Shown here: in pieces, positions 23,245-35,101 of the stretch
How positions within the stretch are numbered: position 1 is the first letter of the stretch
How the letters are laid out: each line of letters begins with the position of its first letter
Source of the DNA: Typhlomys cinereus
Lineage: Eukaryota > Chordata > Mammalia > Rodentia > Platacanthomyidae
Assembly: GCA_023101885.1 (NCBI GenBank)
Contig: JALPQD010000827.1
Span: 1-64,000 of the forward strand
Reading direction: 5' to 3'
DNA: 64,000 nt
The notes under the pieces: generated by a model
Told to the model about the DNA's origin: nothing
Databases searched by the model: none
Seen by the model: the letters and a program-made list of their open reading frames with translations, nothing else
Translations under genes and position numbers: made by a program

Positions 23245-23574
23245 ATAAATGTATTTATTTTCATTATTTATGAACATGCTGTATTTTTTCCTTCATATCA
23301 GAAATATGTGTTTCCTGAGAATCATGTTTTTGATTGCTAGGATATTTTTTTTTACTTATTTTGGAAAAAGCTTTGAGTAAATTATCAATTTTCTCTTTGA
23401 CTATTTACTTTTGCTGATGCTTTTCTAATAGCCTAAGAGGACTCCCGTACATATGATTTAACACTTTTCTCTCATTTTCAAGTGTGTTCTTTCCTTGAGT
23501 TTTAATTATTTAATAAAATAAGCCTTTGACAAGGCCGTTTGGCATAGAATCCATTTGGGAATCTTTGGGCTTCC
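23245..23574. other. AT-rich spacer
   Basis: AT-rich sequence continuing the site into which L1-A inserted. I see nothing else in it. Confidence 0.5.
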
Positions 23575-24330
23575 GGGACCTTGATGTGCTCAGCACTGGA
23601 GAAGAGCAAGGATGTGAGGCGTCGCTGTTCGACAACAGCAGCTGTGTCTAAGGGCTGCGTTAAACTTGGCGCTGCTAGACCCAGTTTCTGGAGAAGCATA
23701 TTGAGGTCTCTATGTCAGCGTTTCCTCCATGGCCAGCAGAGAGACATGACATGCTCAGAGCCTCTTCTATGGCCCTGATCCTCTGGTTCCTGGCTGGAGA
23801 CATTGCAAGGCACCAAGGCTGGCTTCCTTCCCCAAGGGGATTCTGTCTCCTGAGCGGCCAACCCAGTCCTGCAAGCTGCTCTCCTGGAAGCGCCGGTGGG
23901 GACCAGGGCAGCCCCTTCGGCAGCCTGTTGTACATCTTCAGCATGGTCAACAGCCTGTTCTACTCCGATGGCTCCAAGGTGTAAGTCTCCTGGGACTGTC
24001 TCTGCAGCTGCTCTTGATCCACTTCAAATGCAACCTCCAGCCCGGGCTGAACTTCTGCATTCTCAGCTCCTGCGGGGTCCTGCGGCCTTATGACTATGCC
24101 CCCAGCAGCCAGGGGAAACTGGTGTCTCTTTGACACTCAGCGAGCGTTTCAGGGTTCTTTCTCCCTGGCTATGGGCCTCTCCGGAGAGAAAACCTTCTCA
24201 CCCTGTCCTGGAGCAGAACTCTGAGGACTTGTCTCCTTATTAGTCTCTTGTGCAGCAGGGTGGCCGGCTTCAAAGTCTACAGCAGCTTTAAAAAATAAAT
24301 AAGCCAATGAAGTTATTGGGTAGGAAAACT
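23575..24330 (+). pseudogene. Unrecognised GC-rich segment, possible processed pseudogene
   Basis: A sharply bounded coding-like block in AT-rich surroundings. One frame (23712-23984) gives 90 codons with a hydrophobic stretch (SMALILWFLAG) and a second (GSLLYIFSMVNSLFYSDGSK). Neighbouring frames then take over, for example FCILSSCGVLRPYDYA near 24050. It ends near AAAAAATAAATAAG at 24289-24302. This looks like a frameshifted retrocopy of a small multi-pass membrane protein mRNA. I do not recognise the parent. It lies between two V genes, but nothing in it is Ig-like. Confidence 0.4.
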
Positions 24331-25415
24331 GACATGGACGAGTGGAAAGCTAAGAGGCCTGGTCGTCCTCCAGAGCAGCCTTCTGATTTCTGTTCTTTGG
24401 TTTTTTTTTGTTTTCTAGAAAAGCTGAATAATCTGAAATTTTAATAGGAAATCTTCAGTTTTGTCTGCTTACTTTCAATTTTAAAGTTTCTGTCTTGGTG
24501 CCATGTGTCTGAGCCTTTATATGGTTCTTGTCATTTCTTTGTTTGGGAACAGATTCACAAGTACATTGTGAAAAAATTCAATCTCCATTTTTAGGTTTTT
24601 AAAACAAAGTAGCCTGTTTCCAAAAGACTTTTATACAGACTTTTGGTTAACCTATCCCATCATATTCTCTTTTTCTTGTTTTATTAAGGCAGGTTCATGC
24701 TCTCCGAGTATTCATAGGACTCAGGAGGGCTGTTTATTTTTAATCTTACTGTGAACTAACAATGCAGATATTCTTTAATGCTGGACATTTTTAATTCCTT
24801 CCTGAGGGAAAAATTATGTCACCATTGCTGATATACTCTTCTACAGAAAGACAATCAGAGAGCTACCTACCCCCATACTTTGTGGGTAAGGTATTCTCTG
24901 GATATTCTAAGTACTGCTTCTAGTGGGATTCCATATTCTTCAAAATGTGAACTAGAGCATCGAAGAAATTTTTACCTAGAAAAGAATCTGTGTGATAAGA
25001 AAAAAAATCACATGAAATAAATTGCATTGCCCCTGCTTTAGAAACATTTCTCAGATGCAGCAAGTCTTGAGGTGTTTGAGTTTTGTTAATTTTGACAACT
25101 TTGTGTAGTTTTATGTCTCCCTTTGCTGGTAGGTATACAGGACCAAAAAGGAGTTGTTTAGGGAAATGTAAATTGTTCCAGGTTTTTCAAATTCCATCTA
25201 AAAATAAATTTAACTATTAATGCTAACAAATGTTTGAAAGAAAAATAGTTTTCTTTTCAAGGGTTTTCAAGGCTGTGATAAATTTTTTCTTATTGAATTC
25301 TTTGAAATAATCTCATATTATTAAGAATTTTCAAAAGAATTTCCAGGTAAATGTCAATCGGTTTTCACTACCAGAGTTCACACACCTTATAATCACATAT
25401 ATCAAAGCCAATATA
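24331..25415. other. Intergenic spacer
   Basis: AT-rich unique sequence. No gene, RNA or recognisable repeat seen. Confidence 0.5.
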
Positions 25416-25427
25416 TTAAATGGTATA

Positions 25428-25718
25428 ATATGGGCTGGAGAAGTGGCTCAGGGGTTAAGCCTCCGCCTTGCAGGCGAAGGGTCCTGAGTTCGGTTCCCAG
25501 ATCCCGCGTATAGACGCCAGGCGGAAGCGGGCGGCCTGCGCTTCTGGTCCTGGTAGGGCGGAGCCTGTGAATCCCGGGGCAGAAGGAGGTGGAGGCGTCC
25601 ATGGTGGTTCGCGAATTCGTCCGTGGTTCTACACACACACACACAGACACACACGCGCGCGCACATACACACGCACATGCGCACAGTTGAATAAATAATA
25701 ATAAAAATTAAAAAATGT
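25428..25718 (+). mobile_element. tRNA-derived SINE (B2-superfamily-like)
   Basis: Flanked by a 12-bp duplication TTAAATGGTATA (25416-25427 and 25719-25730). It starts GGGCTGGAGAAGTGGCTCAG (pol III A box within 'tggctcaggggttaag') and carries a B-box-like GAGTTCGGTTCCC near 25486. A GC-rich body of about 150 bases follows, and it ends in (CA)n and AATAATAATAAAAATT. The same family recurs at 40228-40505. The high CpG content and clean duplication suggest a recent insertion. Confidence 0.88.
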
Positions 25719-25807
25719 TTAAATGGTATATATAATTGAACTTACCACATTTTTCCATGTGCGTCTTCTTCAAATCAGACCATCAATAATTTAAAATTTT
25801 GATTGTG

Positions 25808-26100
25808 GGCCCCCCACACCGGAGCCTCCCGGCCAGGAGCACCTGCGCCGCAGCCCCGGCTTTGCCCCCGGCACCCTGCCCCCCTCAGTGCCAAACCGGG
25901 CCATTCTCCCAGGTGAGTAAGCAAGCGAAAGAGCCCCTCCAGGCCCAGCCCAGCCCCCCACCCCGGAGCTGCGGGCCAGCAGCACCTGCACCGCGGCCGC
26001 CGGCTTAGGCCCGGGGGCCCCGCCCGGACCAAAGCCTCTCACGCCTCCCGCCCCCACACGCCTCCGCCCCCCCCCAGGTCGCAGGTGAAGAATTCTGCCA
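25808..26100 (+). promoter_or_regulatory. L1-B 5'UTR promoter region
   Basis: A very GC-rich block in which 'ccccacaccggagcc...agcacctgcgccgcagcccc' (25813-25858) recurs imperfectly at about 25957-26000 ('ccccaccccggagctgc...agcacctgcaccgcggcc'), period about 145. Copy C begins with the same type. The remaining 5'UTR (26080-26600) is shared with 1-196. Confidence 0.7.
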
Positions 26101-26612
26101 TCAACATCAGATCCTCTGCCTCTCTGGCCCACCGGGGACCTACGCACATGGTCCACGGAAGACACACTGCTACTCAGAATTCAATAGAGTCCAAAGGAAA
26201 AGCAAGCAAAACTCTAAGGAACAGAGGGAACACAGGCCATACATCTGAACTCCACTACAATCATTATATCACGTGGGCGAGTTTCTTCTCATCCAGCCCA
26301 AAGATAAGTAAACTTTTTCTTTTCACCTTACTGATCCTTTAAAGTATCAATGCTGTAGATCAACTTCCTCATACAGCCACCCCAAAAACATACAACTCCA
26401 GGGAGTACACCACTCACCCCCACATTTCACCAAGACACTAAATCGTAAAAGTGCACTACCAAACTAATATTCACCCCCTGGTTACTTAACTGACATACTA
26501 ACAGCCTAGTAGCCTCATCTAGGATATAACAATAACAATACAAAACATACCCAATCCAAGGCAAGCACTAGTAATAACTGGCAAGTGTAACAATACCAAC
26601 TACATCGGTTCA

Positions 26613-27445
26613 GTGAAAAACACACAGAAACTGAAAGGTCCTAAAAACAAAACAACACTGCCCAAGTCAAAGTGCAGATCCATGAGAAACAAAACCCAAG
26701 AAGACCAATCTCCCACCGAAAGAATCAATCCCATAACGATGGATTCCGACCAGAACAAATTCACAGAAAATAGCCATGAAAGCCAGACCCAACATAACAA
26801 CTTTCAGAGTATGATCATTACCATGATTAATACTATGAAAGAGGAAATCCGAGAAGAGTTAAACAGCCGTATCAACCACTTTGAACAGGAACACAACAGG
26901 CACCTAGAGGAGTTGAGAAAAACAGTTCAAGAAACAAAAATAGGTATAGAGCAGTTAAAACAGTCTCAGGCAGAGTTTAAAATTGAACTAAAAGACAAGT
27001 TATCTTCAACCCAAAACTCAACAGAGAGTCTTATCAGCAGAACAAATGAGGCAGAAAATAGAATTTCAGATCTTGAAGACAAAGTGGGAGAATTAACCAG
27101 CTCAATGGAAGAGATTGTTAAAGCCAAAAAGATACTGGAGGAACATTCAAGAGATATGGGACAACCTGAAGAAGCCTAACATGGGCATTCATGGAATACC
27201 AGAACAAGAATCCCAAAATACCACACCTGAGGAAATATTTCAATTCATCATAAATGAAAACTTCCCATAACTAAAGAATGAGAGGCCTATCCAAATACAA
27301 GAGGAACTTCGCACTCCAAACAGATATGACCAAAATAGAAAATCCCCACGGCAAATAATATCAAAACACTCCACATTCAAGACAAAGAAAAGGTGCTGAG
27401 AGCTTCAAGAGAAAAAAGCAAGTCACTTTTAAAGGTAAACCTATA
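26613..27445 (+). pseudogene. L1 ORF1, nearly intact N-terminal half then frameshift
   Basis: The first 188 codons (26613-27179) are open. A basic, low-complexity N terminus is followed by a long coiled coil (NTMKEEIREELNSRINHFEQ to SSMEEIVKAKKILEEH). The frame stops after GQPEEA, and the RRM-like domain (HGIPEQESQ) and C-terminal domain continue in other frames to about 27445. The 27467-27733 frame, which reads KARRAWRDILQVLNEQK, is the C-terminal domain tail. Confidence 0.88.
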
Positions 27446-27771
27446 AGAATAACAAATGACTACTCAATGGAAACAGTAAAAGCAAGAAGAGCTTGGAGAG
27501 ACATACTTCAAGTATTAAATGAGCAAAAATGCCAACCCAGACTGATATACCCGGCAAAACTATCTGTCATGATTGAGGGAGAAAGAAAAGTTTTCCAGCA
27601 CAAAGACAACTTGAAGGGATACATGTCTACCAAACCGGGCCTTCAAAAAATGCTAGAAATGATACTCAAGTTTGAAGAAAAGAACAAGCATATCCAGGAG
27701 GACAGAAGAGAAGATAATACCACCAAAACATAAATATCAAACAACATGTTTAAAATCTGCTAAACATAAAA

Positions 27772-30700
27772 ATGTCCAGAATTAAAAATAATTTCTCCAT
27801 TTTAACATTAAATGTCAACGGTATTAACTCACCGATTAAGAGACACAGATTACAAACCTGGATTAAAAACCAAAATCCAACAATCTGCTGCCTTCAGGAA
27901 ATTCATCTCACCACAAAAGATAGGCACATCCTAAGAATGAAAGGCTGGTCCAAAATCTTGCAAGCTAATGGAACCAGGAAACAGGCAGGGGTAGTAATTA
28001 TGCTTTCAGACAAAGTGGACTTCAAACCAAAGAAAATCATAAGAGACACAGATGGATACTACATTTTAGTCACAGGTACAATTCTCCAGGAAGACTTCAC
28101 AATACTGAACATTATGCACCCAATACGGGCCCCTCTACATTCATTAAGAAAACCCTACAGCGTCTAAAGCAAGAAATCAACCCCCAAACGATAATTCTTG
28201 GGGACATCAACACCGCCGTCTCAACATGGGATAGATCAACAGGTCAAAAGCTTAACAGAACACTTTGGAACTTAATCAAACCCTTAAAGAAATGGACCTT
28301 ACAGATCTCTATCAAACTTTTCACCCACGCACCAAAGAATACACATTTTTCTCAGCAGCACATGGAACTTTCTCCAAAATAGATCACATATTGGGTGACA
28401 AAATGAATCTACACATATACAAAAAAGTTGAAATTCTAACCTGTGCCCTATCAGACCACCACGGCCTAAAGCTGGACATCCAAACACAACAAACAAGAGA
28501 AAATACACTAACTCCTGGAAACTTAACAATATGATGCTGAATGAGAACTGGATTCAGGAAGAAATTAAAAAGGAAATTCAAGATTTCCAGAAAGTGAACG
28601 ATAATAAAAATACAACTTACCAAAATCTCTGGGACACAATGAAAGCTTTCCTAAGAGGTAAGTTCATAGCTCTTAATGCCCACATCCAAAAAATGGAAAC
28701 ATTAGAAATAAATAACTTAACGATACAGCTTAAGGCTTTAGAGAAACTTGAGCAATCTGATCCCAAAAGTAGTAGAAGAGAGGAGATTAGAAAAATAAAG
28801 GAGAATATCTGAAATCGAGACTAAGAAAACGATAGAAAAAATCAACCAGTCAAAAAGCTGGTTCTTTGAAAAAATCAATAAGATTGATACACCTCTAGCT
28901 AAATTAACCAAAAGCAAGAGAGAGAAAACCCAAATTAACAAAATTAGAAATGAACATGGAGTTATCACTACTGATACCCAAGAAATCCAGAGAATTATAA
29001 CGTCATATTTCAAAAACTTGTACTCTGTGAAGTTTGACAACACAAAAAGATGGATGAATTTCTAAGTAAACACAACCTACCTAAATTGAATCAAAGTTGT
29101 GAATTATTTAAATAGTCCTATAACATATAAGGAAATAATGAAGAAGTAATCTCGAATCTTCCCACCAAAAAATGCCCTGGACCAGATGGATTCAGCACAG
29201 AATTCTACCAGACATTTAAGGAGTTAATAACACCAATACTCCTTAAACTGTTCCATCAAATAGCAAAGGAAGGAACACTACCAAATTCCTTTTATGAAGC
29301 TAATGTTGTCTTAATCCCAAAACCTAATAAAGATTCACTTAAAAAAGAAAGTGTCTTATGGCTTCAGCCATAAGACAAGAAAGGAACATAAGAGGGATTC
29401 AAATCGGCAAGGAAGAAGTGAAGCTATCCCTATTTGCAGATGACATGATCTTATACCTGAGGGATCCCAAAAACTCCACCAGGAAGCTCCTGGAACTAAT
29501 TGAGAAGTTCAGCAGGGTGGCAGGATACAAAATAAATGTGCAAAAATCAGAGGCCTTCCTATATGCCCAGAATGAAAGAAGTGAAAAAGCCTTGAGAGAA
29601 ACAATCCCATTTACTATAGCCCCTAAAACAATGAAATACCATGGTATAAACCTAACCAAGAAGGTAAAAGACCTTTACAATGAAAACTTTAAAACACTGA
29701 AGAAAGAAATTGCAGAAGACACCAGAAGATGGAAAGACCTCTCATGCTCCTGGATTGGCAGAATCAACATCGTAAAAATGACCATCCTACCAAAGGCAAT
29801 ATACAAATTCAATGCTATACCAATTAAAATCCCAAAGCAATTCTTTAAAGAAGTTGACCAAATAATCTCAAAATTCATATGGAGGCACAAAAGACCCAGG
29901 ATAGCAAAGACAATCCTGAGTAACAAAAACATGCTGCTGAAGGCATTACCATACCAAACCTTTGTCTATACTACAAATCCATAGTTATAAAAACAGCCTG
30001 GTACTGGCTCCAAAATAGACACACAGATCAATGGATAAGGGTTGAAGACCCAGATATCAGCCTACAAAATACAGCCATTTGATCTTTGACAAAGATGCCC
30101 AAAGAATCCAATGGAAAAAGAACAGCATCTTCAACAAATGGTGCTGGCAAAACTGGATCTCCACATGCAGAAAATTAAAGCTGCACCCGTACTTGTCACC
30201 ATGTACAAGACTTAATTCCAAATGAATCAAGGACCTTGATATAAGGGCAGAGACTATAAAAACCATAGTTGGAAGGATAGAGAACTCCCTCGAGCTGATT
30301 GGGCTAGGCCAACATTTCCTAAACAGATATCCAATGGCACAGTCACTGCTACCAACTCTGAACAGTTGGGATCTTGTGAAATTAAACAGCTTCTGTTCAG
30401 ATAAAGAGATTGTAACATGAGCTGAAAGGCAACCCACAGAATGGGAGAAAATCTTCACTATCCACATATCTGACAGAGCTCTACTGTCCAGAGTGCACAA
30501 AGAACTTAGAAAACTAAACTCCAAGGAAAACAATGTCCCAATTAAAAAATGGGCCCTGGAACTTCAAAAGAAACTTTACCAGGGATGAATTAAAATGTCT
30601 AACAAATATCTTAAAAAATCTCCACTTCCTTCGCCATCAGGGAAATGCAAATCAAAACTTCCCTGAGATATCATCTCACCCCGGTCAGGATGGCAAAAAT

Positions 30701-31211
30701 CCACAATACGAACAACAACAAATGCTGGGGAGGATGTGGAGAGAGGGGAACTCTCCTACATTGCTGGTGGGAATGCAGGCTCACACAGCCACTCTGGCGA
30801 GCCGTCTGGAGAGTCTTAAAGAATTTAAAGATTGAAATGCCATATGACCCTGCTATCCCACTTTTGGGAATAACCCCCCATGCAGCAGAGGTTCACCTCG
30901 ATAGCACAAGCACGACCATGTTCATAGCAGCACTGTTTACAATAGCAAAGTCATGGAATCAACCCAAATGTCCAACAGTTGACGAGTGGATAAGGAAAAG
31001 GTGGTACATCTATACAATGGAGTACTACTCAGACATCAAAAATGATGAATTACTGGAAATTGCCGGGAAATGGATGTCATTAGAAACAATTATATTAAGT
31101 GAAGTATCCCAAAGCCAGAAAATGAAGCGCCGTATGTACTCCCTAATAGGTGGCTCCTCGTACCAAACTCACCCAGCCCATATTGAGACACACAAAGGTA
31201 AACCTATGTAA
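27772..31211 (+). pseudogene. L1 ORF2 with internal deletion and frameshifts
   Basis: It opens MSRIKNNFSILTLNVNGINS. Endonuclease motifs CCLQEIHL and SDHHGLKLD are present. The RT thumb side contains [12 protein letters not shown] (about 29430), but the block between [10 protein letters not shown] (29320-29350) and [12 protein letters not shown] (29360 on) is deleted. The C-terminal part, with [12 protein letters not shown] and IYTMEYYS, is open for 188 codons (30645-31211). The protein cannot be made whole. Confidence 0.92.
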
Positions 31212-32289
31212 TACAGTAATTACACGGATTATGAACTGGAGGGATGGGGTTGGAGGGCCACACCAGACACAAGGAGAGGGGACCATGTTACAGCTGAGAA
31301 AATAGGCCACCATCAAGGAATGCAAGTAAGTAATGTGACACCTGATTAAGTTCACAGACATTCGTTCCTGATCATGTAAAACTGAGAGGGTGTGATCTCA
31401 CCAGGAGGGTAGGGCATATAGTCTGGCAGATAAAAGTAATCATTTTGCAAATGGTGATTGACCCCTCCCTCACTGAGGTTTCCTATTTTTATTACATCTA
31501 CCCTTGAATGTGCTATTATAACAAAACTCCAGTTTAATAGCCTTTTGTCTCTGACCAGGGGGTGACATACAGTGCCCATCAGGATGGAGTGAAGGGCATT
31601 GCAGGAGCAGCAAAACTGAAAAGAAAAGCAACAAACCACAATCCAGAACTTCAGAGACGCTATATCAACCACATAGAACTAGGCCAGACTAATCTCTCCC
31701 CATCCTGAAACTCCGGGACATTTGCGGAAGAGGGGGCGGTAAGATTGTAATAGCAAAAGGATGGGAGGAGCAATGATTTGCAAGATTCTCCACACTAGTT
31801 AGGGTCGAAGCAATCATAATAGGACTTTGCATGCCCTGTGCAATGTCCAACACACTATTGACCTCACAAAGTCTAGCATCAGCTAAAGGCTCCAAGATCC
31901 CTGGAGGCAAGGGATTGACAGCCACAGTAATGTTCCTATGCTTAAGCGGAACACAGGAAAGGGTTCAGGGAAATGCCACTGGGTCCTTGTACATCATCAG
32001 AGAGGAGGACCCTGAGGAGAGTTAGGCATACAGAATAAAGGACTCTCTGGGATTTGGGGGGGGAGGCACTGGGGGATGGGGAGGAAGGGGAGGGGGAGTA
32101 GGGGGTTCAGGGGGAGGAGGGAGAGAGGGAACTGGTCTACCTATTAAGTTTGTATGAGCGGAAAGAATAAAAAATGTATTAAAAATTTTTTGATTGTGAA
32201 CACAATTATAGCTTATATTAGCATGCATGTAGAATTTTTGTTTTTTATTTTATATCTGTAGCTATATTAATTGGAAGTTTTCTTATCTA

Positions 32290-32443
32290 TATTAGTCTTG
32301 TATCATCCCCAAACTGATGAATCCCTGAAAGAAACAGTTTAAATGGGGAAAGATTGTTTTTATCTCACAGTTAAGGAGGTTTCAGTATTAGTTGACCATG
32401 ATGGGTCAGAATGTGATGAAAAAAAGTAGTCTACTATGTGGTA

Positions 32444-32481
<38 letters not shown>

Positions 32482-32490
32482 TGAGGAGAG

Positions 32491-32522
<32 letters not shown>

Positions 32523-32536
32523 GAGAGAGAGAGGAG

Positions 32537-32568
<32 letters not shown>

Positions 32569-32715
32569 CTAAGTAGGAGAATGAGTGATGAGCCCCAGGG
32601 ACCTCCTTCCAGACTTGCCACTTCCTAAAGTTTCCATCATTTCCCCAGGAAACATCACTGACTAGGAACAAAACTTCAACACATGATCCTGTGGGCAAAA
32701 TTCCACATAAAGTTC
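32290..32715 (-). repeat. ERVL-MaLR LTR relic with expanded (AG)n
   Basis: Same family and order as 2195-2590: 'actgatgaatccctgaaagaa', 'aaagattgtttttatctcac', 'gaccatgatgggtcaga', an (AG)n-rich stretch at 32448-32570, and the end 'acacatgatcctgtgggc'. The AG tract has grown to about 120 bases here against about 15 in the other copy. Confidence 0.6.
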
Positions 32716-32849
32716 AGATTCTGAGTTTTAGTGTCTTCCAAAATAATATATTAATGCTGTCTCGGGAATAACCAAACTTTTGTCTGTGGAGGTCACAGGC
32801 TTGAAGAAGGAGGGAGAGAAACTAGGAACTGCAGACTTGAAATAAGCAC

Positions 32850-33139
32850 AGCATCACCCAGTCTCATGTCACTCTGTCTGTCAACCCGGAGACAGGATCA
32901 CCATCACCTGCCACACAATGAGAAAACCGTGTGCAGTTGGCATCAACAGATACCCAGTACCCTGCAATGGTAGTTCATAGCACATCAACTCTGAAGTCAG
33001 GACCCATCACGGTTCAGCGGCAGCCATTCTGGGACAGATTGCATGATACTTATCACAATGTGCAGAGATGTGACGCTGGCAGTTACTACTGTGCCGAGTG
33101 GCCAGGACACCTCAGTGTTACTTCTCCTCCACAGAAACC
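32850..33139 (+). pseudogene. Kappa V pseudogene, no leader, frameshifted, vestigial RSS
   Basis: Remains of a V exon: CAGTCTCATGTCACTCTGTC (framework 1), 'ggatcaccatcacctgc' (ITITC, first Cys), WHQQ near 32938, 'acatcaactctgaagtcagg' (framework 2/3), and AGSYYCAEW (second Cys) just before the RSS. At least two frame changes separate these, and no leader exon or octamer is present upstream. An RSS-like CTCAGTG (33111-33117), a 13-base spacer and ACAGAAACC (33131-33139) follow. It is closest in feel to IGKV1-type segments, but too decayed to assign. Confidence 0.8.
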
Positions 33140-34904
33140 TCAAGGCCCAGCTATGAGCCGAGGGGCCTCAGAAAAGCTGCAAGTCCTCTGATGTCTTTCT
33201 TCAGTGCTTTCATGGGAAAATGTCTCTCAACTACGTCAGCTTTCATTTTAAGTTCTCACAGTGTAAATTCAGAGACAAAAATGGAAGCAAAATGAAGCTT
33301 CTTATTTTGGGGAACAGGTTATCCATAGAGCATAATAAAGTACATGGTTTAATCAGTTATACTCTTCAGAGATCTACGTTACTGAATACTGGTCATGTGA
33401 CATGAATCTATTTGTCTGTAATATTGAGAAATGATGGCAGACATTTGTAGTAGCTCATAATGTGAATTGGTGGTAGATTGTAAAGTCAATGCTCATACGA
33501 AAGTACATGCCTTCAAACATGCTTCCTACACACTGTCCAGAACCATGAAATATGTAATCCTGAGAATGATAAAATTCTAAAGAGTAAGGAAGAGGATTCA
33601 AATTAAAGAATCAATATATCACATTCATGGATCAGTAGTTTTATTACAGTTATTCTATATAGCCATTCAAAACAAATAGTTGTGTTGTTATTAAAATAGT
33701 CTGTAAAGATGTGAGAAATACCAAGTGAAATAGACTATGGGAGAGAAAATCATTGTTGTGGTCCTTAAAACTCATTTAAAGACTCAGTAACTAGAAGGTT
33801 GTTGTGTTGCCATGAAAACAGACAAGTGGAACAATGGAATAGAGCTTCATCTACAAACAGGTTCTTGTTGATTTGAGTAACTCCTTTGTGACAAATTAGG
33901 TTATTTAAATAACTAGCAAACAAATCTTCTTGCCAATAAGAATGATGGAAACATTGGCTATCCACATTTTGAAATAAATAAAATGTAATCCATTATTCAA
34001 AATCTGGATATTTTTACACGAATTTTGATATAAATTTTAAGAAATGTGATAAAACTCCAGAAATATACTTATGGTATATGTAAATAAACATGAATACCTA
34101 AGGACATTTGTATATGGAACTGTGAAAGGATAAAATTTAAAGAGAGAAAATGAAGATAAAGTCAACAGTATTGAAAATATTCTTACACCACAAATCATCT
34201 TTAATGCGGCTTTTAATCAAATATGCCTTTTCTTATTTAATCATCCACTTGAGAAGAAGGGAGAAGGAGACAGAAAGGGGGCAAATGCACAAATGCTACA
34301 GCACATACTTTCAACATGAACTCTCAGAAGTCAATGTTGTGCCCTCCCATCATAAGATGCATCTGGTACTCAACTCGTTACCAAATTTGGGATCAGGCAC
34401 TTTACACACTGGGCTATTTTCATAATTTAGCTTTAATAAAATAGTCTATCCAAAGACTCCTGGGACAGTAATGCAGTTATCATTGTGACATCATTTCTAC
34501 TCTTGTGTTGCAAACACTGTGAAAAGGAAAGGTATTTTTGGTTGTGTAGTCAGATTTCCATCACTAAAAGAAGAGCTTACAGAAGCAATTTAAAATGAGT
34601 CTTTCTCGTGGCTCACACATTTCTGTGTATAGTGATTAGCCTGCTTCTTTTAGGCCTAGAGTTGGAAACTAATTCATGGAAGAATCAAACTGTCAAGAAA
34701 CTGCTGATTTCACAGGATCTGGGCAGACAAGAACAGAGGGTGAGACCCCCCTGTGCCCTTCAGACTCGCCCCACTTGAACAGCAGCGCATACATGGGGTG
34801 ACACACCTTAATGTTTCCCTTGCACCTTGCACTGTGCCAAGGGCCAAGGCCCAATGCTCAGCACAGGAGCCTGTGGAGCGCTGTCTGCGCATGTCCTCAG
34901 ATGA
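33140..34904. other. Spacer between V pseudogene and IGKV5/6-type gene
   Basis: AT-rich unique sequence. One diverged SINE is listed separately (34232-34425). No other gene or RNA seen. Confidence 0.5.
34232..34425 (-). repeat. Old tRNA-derived SINE relic
   Basis: On the plus strand it runs from a GA-rich stretch ('gagaagaagggagaaggaga') to 'caggcactttacacactggg' followed by 'ctattttcat', which reversed resembles the start of a B2-superfamily SINE. Same layout as 16195-16353. Confidence 0.4.
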
Positions 34905-34917
34905 CCAGCAGAGGGAG
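34905..34917 (+). promoter_or_regulatory. CTCF-like motif upstream of the V gene
   Basis: CCAGCAGAGGGAG matches the CTCF core consensus at 12 of 13 positions, 90 bases before the octamer. CTCF sites near V segments shape locus contraction in Ig loci. A match of this length also occurs by chance and inside repeats. Confidence 0.35.
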
Positions 34918-34994
34918 ACAGAATCACAAGATGTGCTCAGGTTAGGGACCTGCTCTCCAGACAGTCCAGGATTTAAATAATATGAAATGCCATC

Positions 34995-35002
34995 ATTTGC
35001 AT
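34995..35002 (+). promoter_or_regulatory. Kappa V promoter octamer
   Basis: ATTTGCAT, 100 bases before the leader ATG, with ATTATAAGA at about 35042-35050 as the TATA-like element. The geometry is nearly the same as at the first V gene. Confidence 0.9.
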
Positions 35003-35101
35003 AAGAGTTTCTTTCATCTGAAAAGTTCCTGCTCCTTAAGTATTATAAGAAGGTATTTCTCTGTGCTGTGCATGAGCCCCATTCACAAGGAAAGCAGGAA
35101 G

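Larger units (their letters stand above)
25808..32181 (+). mobile_element. Full-length L1 (copy B) with internal ORF2 deletion
   Basis: Duplication AAAATTTTGATTGTG flanks it (25793-25807; 32182-32198 with two extra T). The order is a GC-rich 5'UTR (25808-26600), ORF1 (26613-27440), ORF2 (27772-31211), then 3'UTR with its G-rich tract (32040-32130) and a short A-rich tail. About 500 bases of the RT core are missing at 29351, where a palindrome sits. This copy has cleaner sequence than the related copy C at 41390. Confidence 0.93.

Noticed and set aside
25402..25698. Open frames at a GC-rich block
   Set aside because: They fall within a SINE with its own target duplication.
32360..32698. Ser/Leu-rich open frames
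   Set aside because: Translations of the (AG)n tract in a MaLR LTR.
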